Shown piece by piece: positions 1-5,028 of a stretch of DNA of 5,028 nucleotides (positions are counted from its first letter, which is position 1; every line of letters starts with the position of its first letter). Source of the stretch: Chitinophagaceae bacterium (GTDB lineage: Bacteria; Bacteroidota; Bacteroidia; Chitinophagales; Chitinophagaceae). Both the position numbers and the translations under genes were made by a program. The stretch is taken from NCBI GenBank assembly GCA_003132765.1, contig PKYU01000291.1, positions 1,737 through 6,764 on the forward strand, given 5' to 3'. Under the pieces are notes generated by a model, which was not told where the DNA came from, did no database searches, and was given only the letters and a program-made list of their open reading frames with translations.

Positions 1-799
1 AATTATTAGGTGCACTTGGTGCCAGGGTAAGAGCAGTTCGCCCAAACGGTTTAGGAGGCAATCCGTTTGTCAATTCTTTCCAGGTTTTTCCACCGTCAAT
101 ACTTTTATAAATTCCACTTCCTTTCCCACCCGAATTAAATGCATAAGGCATACGTCGAAACTCCCAGGTTGTGGCATATACGATATCAGGATTGGATGGA
201 TCAACTGCTATATCTGCTACGCCGGTTCTTTCATTGATATATAAAATTTTATCAAAGGTTTTTCCGCCATCTTTTGATTTATATAATCCGCGGTCTTTAC
301 TATCGCTCCATAAAGGGCCAGGTGCTGCAACATACACTAGATCAGAATTTTTTGGATCGACAATTATTTTGCTAATGTGCTCAGTGCTATCGAGTCCTCC
401 TATTTTTTTCCAGTTATCACCGCCATCTGTAGTTTTGTATAAACCTTCGCCTACCGAGACTGTATTGCGCATATTACTTTCGCCGGTACCTACATAAACT
501 GTTTTTGTATTTTGCTGGTCAATGGCCAACGCACCTATGCTTTGGCAATATTTATCAAAGACTGAAGTGAAGGAAACACCGGCATTTGTAGTTTTCCAAA
601 CTCCACCACCTGCTGTACCAATATATAATGTGCGGGGCTCATTATTTACTCCATCGATTGCTGTAATTCGACCACCCATTGTGGCAGGGCCAATCTGGCG
701 GGCCTGCAACATGCCAAAGGTGGCTGAAGTAATTTGTGCTTCAATATTTGTAGCGAAAAAAGAAATAATTGAAAAAACAAGTATTTTTCTCATAAACAT
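1..799 (-). CDS. Secreted BNR/Asp-box (VPS10/sortilin-like) beta-propeller protein, 5' part only
   Basis: The first 266 codons are present and the 3' end lies beyond the left edge. Residues 1-22 form a Sec signal peptide (MRK start, hydrophobic core, ending near IEAQ), so the protein is exported. Residues 34-48 (RQIGPATMGGRITAI) match the R-x-I-G-P-x-x-x-G-G-R entry motif seen in Bacteroidota propeller proteins annotated as BNR or VPS10-domain glycosyl hydrolases. Asp-box repeats (S/T-x-D-G-G-x-x-W/F) occur at about 123-130 (TTDGGDNW), 175-182 (SKDGGKTF) and 233-240 (SIDGGKTW), with a degenerate copy at 70-77 (TTNAGVSF), so blades recur every 52-58 residues. Asp-boxes are structural and do not prove sialidase or other hydrolase activity; substrate and partners are unknown. 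Full-length relatives are usually far longer. ATG codons lie at 799 and 793; the second gives a more typical MRK signal peptide, and an in-frame stop at 808-806 excludes a longer start. It starts 34 bases after the preceding LolA-like gene and may be co-transcribed with it. Confidence 0.85.
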   Translation of the reverse strand, partial: MFMRKILVFSIISFFATNIEAQITSATFGMLQARQIGPATMGGRITAIDGVNNEPRTLYIGTAGGGVWKTTNAGVSFTSVFDKYCQSIGALAIDQQNTKTVYVGTGESNMRNTVSVGEGLYKTTDGGDNWKKIGGLDSTEHISKIIVDPKNSDLVYVAAPGPLWSDSKDRGLYKSKDGGKTFDKILYINERTGVADIAVDPSNPDIVYATTWEFRRMPYAFNSGGKGSGIYKSIDGGKTWKELTNGLPPKPFGRTALTLAPSAPNN

Positions 800-833
800 T
801 ATTAATCAATTTTGAAATGGATGGCAATGAATA

Positions 834-1526
834 TTATTTGGAAGGTTTGAAAAGATTGGGATTTACAGGAACATTTATTTCAATAGAATCATAGGTAATA
901 TTATCAAAAGTATATGGATATAATATACCTTCTCTAGTCTTTTTAAAATTGTAAAAGTCTGAAGTGTTGGTATTTTGCTGGCCGTTGCTATTGGTTACAG
1001 CTTTTATCCTGATTATATAATAGGTTGAAGGATCTATAAAATAAAAGACAGTTTTATGTGGAGCAATATCTATTTTTAATTGTATAGCATCTACTCCATC
1101 CACGTCTTCATTTTCCAATAACTCAATATTATATCCTTTCTTTTTATAATCAACTAAAATCCCCGCGAGATCTAAATCGTCCTGTGAAAGCTTAACATCT
1201 TCTGCGGTCATATTTTCAGGAGATGTTTGTCCTTGGAAAGGGCTGAAATTGTATCCGGAATCTTTTGTAAGAATATTATAGCCTGTCATTCCACTAAAAG
1301 TGAATTCGGTTCTTTCTGCAACATTATTTATTGCATAGTAGGTAATAGGAATTTTTTGGCCAGAAAATTCAATATTTCCGGATTTCTTTATTGAATTTAT
1401 GGCGACAAGTTTCTCCTTTCCACCCATTACATCAATTAATTTATTTACAACACTGTCAACATTGTTTTGAGCAGGAGAAATATTAGCAAAACTCAAAGAA
1501 ATAATTATAGTAATAAGTAATTTCAT
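834..1526 (-). CDS. Secreted LolA-like (outer membrane lipoprotein-sorting type) protein, paralog A
   Basis: This is a complete 230-residue protein. Residues 1-19 are a Sec signal peptide ending at SPA, with Q20 as the likely mature N-terminus. There is no lipobox cysteine, so it is probably a soluble periplasmic protein. The mature part begins with a helix ending in GGKEKL (35-40), continues as alternating beta-strand-like segments, and carries DLAGILVDYKKKGY (119-132), FYFIDPS (161-167) and YNFKKTREGILYP (192-204), ending in NPNLFKPSK. This arrangement is typical of small Bacteroidota proteins annotated as outer membrane lipoprotein-sorting proteins (LolA/LolB-like fold). Whether it carries lipoproteins, as LolA does, cannot be read from the sequence. 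The nearby protein encoded at 2483-1749 shares all these landmarks in the same order, so the two are diverged tandem duplicates. The only plausible start is the ATG at 1526, directly before the signal peptide; no Shine-Dalgarno site is visible. The stop lies 34 bases before the propeller gene start, suggesting a shared transcript. Family assignment is fairly secure; function is unknown. Confidence 0.8.
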   Translation of the reverse strand: MKLLITIIISLSFANISPAQNNVDSVVNKLIDVMGGKEKLVAINSIKKSGNIEFSGQKIPITYYAINNVAERTEFTFSGMTGYNILTKDSGYNFSPFQGQTSPENMTAEDVKLSQDDLDLAGILVDYKKKGYNIELLENEDVDGVDAIQLKIDIAPHKTVFYFIDPSTYYIIRIKAVTNSNGQQNTNTSDFYNFKKTREGILYPYTFDNITYDSIEINVPVNPNLFKPSK

Positions 1527-1561
1527 AAAATTATGTTGTATAAAATTTAGCGGACAAATTA

Positions 1562-1705
1562 CTAATTCATTTCACCATTCTTCAATAAACTTGATAAGCG
1601 GAGAAAAATATCTGTAGGTATTTCGAGTTCTGAGAATAATCTATCAAAGATTTCTTTCTGTTTAACAAAAAGATCCAATTCATTCTTTACATAAAAGAAG
1701 CTATT
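1562..1705 (-). pseudogene. 47-codon open stretch without an ATG, possible gene remnant
   Basis: Between the two LolA-like genes the minus strand is open for 47 codons, from just after a TAA at 1708-1706 to a TAG at 1564-1562. The predicted peptide includes KNELDLFVKQKEIFDRLF followed by a segment with IPTDIFLRLSSLL and ends in NGEMN. This composition (charged, amphipathic, helix-like, without low-complexity runs) looks more protein-like than most chance reading frames. No ATG or GTG begins it; the only alternative start in frame is a TTG 9 codons in, which would give a 38-residue protein. Its upstream end runs into an inverted repeat at 1700-1713. I do not recognise the peptide. It may be the 3' tail of a decayed gene, a small TTG-started gene, or chance. 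Confidence 0.2.
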
Positions 1706-1713
1706 TTAATAGC
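1691..1713 (-). terminator. Possible weak intrinsic terminator after LolA-like paralog B
   Basis: Read on the minus strand, the perfect inverted repeat GCTATTAAAATAGC (1713-1700) is followed immediately by TTCTTTTAT (1699-1691). It can form a 5-bp stem with a 4-base loop and sits 36 bases after the stop codon of the gene ending at 1749, the right place and orientation for a terminator. The stem is short and AT-rich, so termination would be weak. If real, it separates the transcript of paralog B from paralog A, which would then need its own promoter within 1527-1690. Confidence 0.35.
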
Positions 1714-1748
1714 GAACGGAGCAAATAGGGGCCTGATTTTTTTTGGAT

Positions 1749-2483
1749 TTAATTCGATGGTTTATAAAGTTTGTCATCAATAGGGGGGTTAATTACTATT
1801 TTCTCAAAAATCATGGCGCCAGCTCCCATGCCGGTACCTTCTGTGGTAACGGTTTGAGGAAACATAATGCCATCAAAGTCTTTATAGTCGCTATAATCAG
1901 TAATAACTTCTGTTGGTCCGCTATTATTCCTTCTGGCTCCAACTTCCGCCATTTGTCTTGTTTGAACCAATAAATGGCTGCTAGTATCTATGTAAAAAGT
2001 TTCTTCTTTTCCATTGCTGCCCGTTAGTAATATTTTCCATGCGTCTTTACCATTTACCGTATCCTTTCCCTGCAGGGCAGCCTTGTAACCCTTGGATGCA
2101 TAATCTACCAGCGGGCCGGCAATATCCATTTGATCCTGCATTGTTTTTAATCTTTCCTGTGGTATTTCTTCTGCTTTGTCGGATCGCATGGGAATATAGC
2201 TCCAGCCTTTGTCGGGTGTAATAATCGTATATCCGCTATTGCTGCCAAAAGCAAAGTCAACTCTATTGAGTTTCCCATCTACTTTGGTGACTTTCACATC
2301 TACTTCATTTCCCATCATTTCCCTGGAGCCTTCCATGTAAAGCGATTTTATTGAGGCCAATTTATCATTTCCACCCCGTGCATTGATATACTGGTCAATA
2401 ATGTCATCAACAGACTGGCCATTGGCAAACTGAACCAAAACTAGGCCGAGAATGAATACAACAAAAAGAATAATATTCTTCAT
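1749..2483 (-). CDS. Secreted LolA-like (outer membrane lipoprotein-sorting type) protein, paralog B
   Basis: This is a complete 244-residue protein with a long, very hydrophobic signal peptide (residues 1-22, MKNIILFVVF through QFANG) and no lipobox cysteine, so export to the periplasm is likely. The mature domain starts VDDIIDQYINARGGNDKL (25-42), then shows SGYTIITPDKGWSYIP (83-98), DIAGPLVDYASKGY (120-133), FYIDTSSHL (163-171), YKDFDGIMFP (200-209) and a conserved end, INPPIDDKLYKPSN. These blocks match paralog A (1526-834) one for one, including the spacing and the terminal KPS motif. The family is usually annotated as outer membrane lipoprotein-sorting protein because of its resemblance to LolA; a role in lipoprotein transport is not shown. 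It is transcribed divergently from the adenine deaminase gene, its start lying 126 bases from that start. The gap to paralog A is 222 bases and may contain a terminator, so this gene could be monocistronic. The ATG at 2483 is chosen because it opens the signal peptide. Confidence 0.82.
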   Translation of the reverse strand: MKNIILFVVFILGLVLVQFANGQSVDDIIDQYINARGGNDKLASIKSLYMEGSREMMGNEVDVKVTKVDGKLNRVDFAFGSNSGYTIITPDKGWSYIPMRSDKAEEIPQERLKTMQDQMDIAGPLVDYASKGYKAALQGKDTVNGKDAWKILLTGSNGKEETFYIDTSSHLLVQTRQMAEVGARRNNSGPTEVITDYSDYKDFDGIMFPQTVTTEGTGMGAGAMIFEKIVINPPIDDKLYKPSN

Positions 2484-2609
2484 TTAATAAAATTTTTATG
2501 AAGTTAAGAGATTAAACAGTGTAATAATTATTTTTCATTTTCATATTTAATGATAAATTTAACCAATTTGGTACTGCATTTCTCCATTAGGAAACTTAAA
2601 ATTTAATAA
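2484..2609. promoter_or_regulatory. Divergent intergenic region between LolA-like paralog B and ade
   Basis: These 126 AT-rich bases lie between two start codons on opposite strands, so they should carry a promoter for each direction. I looked for the Bacteroidota pattern (TTTG or TTG near -33, TAnnTTTG near -7) and found only imperfect -7 candidates, such as TATTTTTC at 2529-2536 on the plus strand, with no well-placed -33 partner. There is no clear operator palindrome, riboswitch-like structure or Shine-Dalgarno site; an AGGAA at 2589-2593 is rather far from the ade ATG. The promoter role follows from gene arrangement, not from a recognised motif. Confidence 0.4.
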
Positions 2610-4238
2610 ATGAGTTTTACTTTGTCTGGAAATATTATTGATATTGAGAAAAAGAAAATATTTTTTGGAGAAGTAGTAGTGTCAAATGGAAAAATAGTTT
2701 CAATAAAAGAAATTGCTACCCAACAGGAGAATGCCTCTTTTATTTTACCTGGTTTTATAGATTCCCATGTTCACATCGAAAGTTCCATGTTGGTGCCGGC
2801 GGAATTTGCAAAGTTGGCTGTTGTTCATGGCACTGTAGCAACAATAAGCGATCCGCATGAAATTGCCAATGTATGCGGATTGAAAGGGGTGGAGTTCATG
2901 ATTGAAAATGGAAAAAAGGTACCATTCAAATTTTATTTTGGCGCGCCGAGTTGCGTGCCTGCGACAGTTTTTGAAACGGCAGGTGCTTCTCTCAATTCCG
3001 CAGAAGTTGATACACTTCTGGCAAAAGAAGAAATAAACTACCTGAGTGAAATGATGAATTTTCCGGGTGTTTTACACCATGATGAAGAGGTAATGAAGAA
3101 AATTCATTCGGCAAAAAAATATAATAAACCGGTTGATGGTCATGCTCCCGGTTTAAGAGGAGAAGATGCCAGGAATTATGTTAATGCAGGCATTACCACT
3201 GATCACGAATGTTTCACTAAAGAAGAGGCGCTTGATAAGTTGAAATACGGAATGAAAATACTTATCCGGGAAGGCAGCGCTGCAAAAAATTTTGAAGCAC
3301 TTATTGACCTTCTCCATGATTATGAAGATGAAATCATGTTTTGCAGCGACGATAAACATCCGGATAGTCTCGTTAAGGGCCATATAAATGAGCTTTGCAA
3401 AAGAGCAGTTGCCAAAGGCATAGACATTTTTAAAGTTTTAAAGGCTGCGTGCATTAACCCGGTGAAGCATTATTCTATGAAAATGGGATTATTAAAAACA
3501 GCTGATCCTGCTGATTTTATTGTAGTAAAAGACCTGGAAAATTTCCAGGTAGAAGCTACATATATTGATGGAAAAAAGGTTGCCGGTAACGGTACTTCAA
3601 ATATTATCACCTCACCATCTGAGCTAATCAATAATTTTAAATGCCATACTAAGAAAGCAAAAGATTTTTTTGTAAAAAGGAACAATGATGAAGAAAAAAT
3701 AACTGCTATAGAAGCCCTGGATGGACAGTTGATAACAAATAAAATTTTGGTGGATCCAAAGGTTGAAAATGGGGGCTATGTAAGTAATTCGGAAAATGAT
3801 ATTTTAAAAATGGCAGTTGTCAACCGATATAAAGATGTACCCGTAGCTATCGGATTCGTAAAAAATTTTGGATTGAAAAGAGGAGCCATTGCATCCTCAG
3901 TAGCTCATGATAGCCACAACATTATTGCCGTAGGCCTAGATGATGAAAGCATTTGCAGAGCTGTAAACCTCATTATTGAGAATAGGGGAGGAATCAGTTG
4001 TGCAGACAATGGTTCTATTGAAAAAGTTTTGGCTCTTCCTGTTGCGGGTCTTATGAGTAATGATGATGGTTACAATGTAGCTGACAACTATAGCAATATT
4101 GATAGAATGGCCAAATCATTTGGCTCTGAGTTATCTGCACCCTTTATGACATTATCTTTTATGGCATTGCTTGTAATACCTCACGTAAAACTGAGTGATT
4201 TAGGATTGTTTGACGGTGATGCATTTAAATTAATATAA
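2610..4238 (+). CDS. ade: Adenine deaminase
   Basis: The 542-residue product should convert adenine to hypoxanthine and ammonia (EC 3.5.4.2) in cytoplasmic purine salvage. The layout is that of the amidohydrolase-superfamily Ade family: a small N-terminal beta domain opening with [17 protein letters not shown]; a metal-dependent barrel with [13 protein letters not shown] (48-60, the HxH metal site at H53 and H55), [10 protein letters not shown] (81-90), VDGHAPGL (175-182), TTDHECFT (196-203) and [11 protein letters not shown] (244-254, with the acidic residues expected at the active site); then a C-terminal domain with VNRYKD (404-409), [12 protein letters not shown] (431-442) and GGISCADNG (460-468). 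All key motifs are intact. Members range from about 540 to 590 residues, so the gene is full length at the short end. It starts at the ATG that gives the usual N-terminus; no Shine-Dalgarno site is evident. Regulation cannot be inferred: the divergent gene is unrelated and sucD downstream is 213 bases away. A perfect 19-base inverted repeat lies inside the coding region at 3532-3550. Confidence 0.96.
   Translation: MSFTLSGNIIDIEKKKIFFGEVVVSNGKIVSIKEIATQQENASFILPGFIDSHVHIESSMLVPAEFAKLAVVHGTVATISDPHEIANVCGLKGVEFMIENGKKVPFKFYFGAPSCVPATVFETAGASLNSAEVDTLLAKEEINYLSEMMNFPGVLHHDEEVMKKIHSAKKYNKPVDGHAPGLRGEDARNYVNAGITTDHECFTKEEALDKLKYGMKILIREGSAAKNFEALIDLLHDYEDEIMFCSDDKHPDSLVKGHINELCKRAVAKGIDIFKVLKAACINPVKHYSMKMGLLKTADPADFIVVKDLENFQVEATYIDGKKVAGNGTSNIITSPSELINNFKCHTKKAKDFFVKRNNDEEKITAIEALDGQLITNKILVDPKVENGGYVSNSENDILKMAVVNRYKDVPVAIGFVKNFGLKRGAIASSVAHDSHNIIAVGLDDESICRAVNLIIENRGGISCADNGSIEKVLALPVAGLMSNDDGYNVADNYSNIDRMAKSFGSELSAPFMTLSFMALLVIPHVKLSDLGLFDGDAFKLI
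3532..3550. repeat. Perfect 9-bp inverted repeat inside ade
   Basis: ACCTGGAAAATTTCCAGGT is a perfect inverted repeat of two 9-base arms around one central A. It lies in the adenine deaminase coding region over codons for D-L-E-N-F-Q-V (about residues 308-314), where the barrel joins the next beta segment. It could fold into a hairpin in mRNA only with loss of some inner pairs, or act as a dimeric protein-binding site. It is equally likely to be a by-product of codon use at a conserved D-L-x-x-F-x-V stretch. Confidence 0.5.
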
Positions 4239-4239
4239 A

Positions 4240-4249
4240 GTAGATCTAC
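4240..4249. repeat. 10-bp palindrome directly after the ade stop
   Basis: GTAGATCTAC is a perfect 10-base palindrome beginning one base after the ade stop codon. It has no loop and no following T tract, so it is not a standard intrinsic terminator. The next 140 bases hold only short chance frames and no recognisable terminator, so how ade transcription ends is not evident. Confidence 0.3.
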
Positions 4250-4424
4250 CTCTCGTTATGAAATCATGAGGCTCACGAATCTTAGGCGAACGGGAACAGG
4301 GCTTTAATTCTATTATTTATTGGGTATAGAAGTTCATTTTCCAGCAGGAAGACCATGTCTTTTAATTTTAATAAAAGTGCCCGTAGATAGTTCATTATTC
4401 TATCCGGTGTTTGGGCCTATTTCC

Positions 4425-4432
4425 TATATTTG
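4425..4432 (+). promoter_or_regulatory. Bacteroidota-type -7 promoter element for sucD
   Basis: TATATTTG is an exact match to the TAnnTTTG -7 element used by the primary sigma factor of Bacteroidota. It ends 19 bases before the sucD ATG, which would place transcription start near 4438 and leave a short leader of roughly 12-15 bases. The base run after it (TATATTTGCGCAACC) resembles promoters commonly seen in this phylum. A -33 TTTG at the expected 19-21 base spacing is not evident; a TTTG at 4410-4413 is only 11 bases away. The site suggests sucD is transcribed independently of ade. Confidence 0.6.
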
Positions 4433-4451
4433 CGCAACCTAAATTTTATCC

Positions 4452-5028
4452 ATGTCAGTATTAGTAAATAAAAATTCAAAAATTTTAGTACAGGGTTTTA
4501 CTGGTACTGAAGGAACTTTTCATGCAACACAAATGATAGAATATGGAACAAATGTGGTTGGTGGAGTTACTCCCAACAAGGGAGGAACTGTTCATTTGGA
4601 AAGGCCTGTATTTAATACGGTTGACAATGCAGTAAAGGAGACTGGTGCTGATGTGAGTATTATTTTTGTACCACCTGCATTTGCTGCTGACGCTATAATG
4701 GAGGCTGCAGAAGCTGGTATTGGATTGATAGTCTGCATTACAGAAGGAATTCCTGTACAGGACATGGTAAAGGCAAAGAATTATTTACTGGACACTAAAT
4801 CAAGACTTATTGGCCCCAATTGCCCGGGCGTTATTACTGCTGATGAATGTAAAGTAGGTATCATGCCGGGTTTTATTTTTAAAAAAGGGAAAATTGGAAT
4901 TGTATCGAAATCAGGGACTCTTACATACGAAGCTGCAGACCAGGTGGCAAAGGCAGGACTGGGAATCTCAACGGCGATAGGCATTGGGGGTGATCCTATC
5001 ATAGGAACAACAACTAAGGAAGCGATAG
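4452..5028 (+). CDS. sucD: Succinate-CoA ligase (succinyl-CoA synthetase) alpha subunit, 5' part only
   Basis: The first 192 codons are present; about 100 more are expected beyond the right edge (family length about 290). With the beta subunit SucC, the enzyme interconverts succinyl-CoA and succinate with NTP formation in the TCA cycle (EC 6.2.1.5 or 6.2.1.4), in the cytoplasm. The N-terminal Rossmann CoA-binding domain shows [10 protein letters not shown] (15-24, CoA phosphate loop), GGVTPNKGG (37-45), [10 protein letters not shown] (73-82) and [11 protein letters not shown] (95-105). The ligase domain follows with GPNCPGV (121-127) and the family signature [14 protein letters not shown] through GIGGDP (152-181). 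The phosphorylated active-site histidine (His246 in E. coli) would be past the window end. ATP or GTP preference is set by the beta subunit, which is not in view; sucC is not immediately upstream, unlike the sucCD operon of E. coli. The ATG at 4452 gives the standard N-terminus. The closing bases GATAG are not an in-frame stop: the frame reads GCG ATA G. Confidence 0.95.
   Translation, partial: MSVLVNKNSKILVQGFTGTEGTFHATQMIEYGTNVVGGVTPNKGGTVHLERPVFNTVDNAVKETGADVSIIFVPPAFAADAIMEAAEAGIGLIVCITEGIPVQDMVKAKNYLLDTKSRLIGPNCPGVITADECKVGIMPGFIFKKGKIGIVSKSGTLTYEAADQVAKAGLGISTAIGIGGDPIIGTTTKEAI

Noticed and set aside
171..815. Two plus-strand open frames opposite the propeller gene (171-497 and 522-815)
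   Set aside because: They are antisense to a well-supported minus-strand gene with a signal peptide and Asp-box repeats. Their products are rich in P, S and V with no recognisable motif, as expected of shadow frames.
1555..1562. GTAATTTG upstream of paralog A as a -7 promoter element
   Set aside because: It mismatches TAnnTTTG at both of the first two positions and no -33 element is seen at the proper distance, so it cannot be called a promoter.
1743..2221. Plus-strand open frames opposite LolA-like paralog B
   Set aside because: They lie antisense to a complete conserved gene, have no plausible N-terminus or domain, and are best explained as chance.
3153..3685. Minus-strand open frames inside ade
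   Set aside because: They overlap the conserved barrel and linker of adenine deaminase on the opposite strand and show no protein-family features.
4268..4306. Possible 13-codon leader peptide after ade (ATG AGG CTC ... TAA)
   Set aside because: It lies too far from sucD to act as a leader, with a promoter-like element in between, and has no run of regulatory codons or attenuator hairpin.
4781..5002. Minus-strand open frame inside sucD
   Set aside because: It is antisense to the conserved ligase signature region of sucD and has no support of its own.
5019..5028. Apparent TAG stop at the window end suggesting a truncated sucD
   Set aside because: In the sucD frame the last bases read GAA GCG ATA G, so the TAG is out of frame and the gene simply continues past the edge.
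1..5028. tRNA or rRNA genes, CRISPR arrays, insertion sequences, prophage or defence genes
   Set aside because: I saw no cloverleaf-like segments, regularly spaced direct repeats, transposase-like frames with terminal repeats, or phage or defence motifs on either strand.

Overview
The window looks like ordinary chromosomal DNA from a member of the phylum Bacteroidota, plausibly a Chitinophagaceae-type or related soil or aquatic bacterium. Several things point that way. The DNA is AT-rich and no start has a clear Shine-Dalgarno site. A TAnnTTTG-type -7 promoter element lies just upstream of the sucD start. The secreted proteins are of types common in that phylum: LolA-like 'outer membrane lipoprotein-sorting' proteins and a BNR/VPS10-like Asp-box propeller protein. 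The genus-level placement is inference from style only.

Layout. The left half is read from the minus strand. In transcription order it holds a secreted LolA-like protein (2483 to 1749), a 222-base gap with a possible weak terminator and a 47-codon open stretch that lacks a start, a second secreted LolA-like protein that is clearly a diverged paralog of the first (1526 to 834), and, 34 bases further on, the N-terminal 266 residues of a secreted BNR/Asp-box beta-propeller protein that runs off the left edge (799 to 1). The right half is read from the plus strand. It holds a complete adenine deaminase gene (2610 to 4238), a 213-base intergenic region carrying a good Bacteroidota-type promoter, and the first 192 codons of sucD, the alpha subunit of succinate-CoA ligase, which runs off the right edge. 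The 126 bases between 2484 and 2609 separate the divergent halves and must hold promoters for both, although no strong match to the Bacteroidota consensus is visible there.

How the genes fit together. The three minus-strand genes all encode exported proteins, and the last two are close enough to be co-transcribed. They may form a small cell-envelope cluster of unknown role. Adenine deaminase (purine salvage) and succinate-CoA ligase (TCA cycle) are housekeeping enzymes with no obvious link to it or to each other, and sucD appears to have its own promoter. I found no tRNA or rRNA genes, CRISPR array, insertion sequence, phage gene or defence system. I do not think the window contains a new biological system. 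The items most worth a second look are the tandem LolA-like paralogs beside the propeller protein and the start-less open stretch between them.
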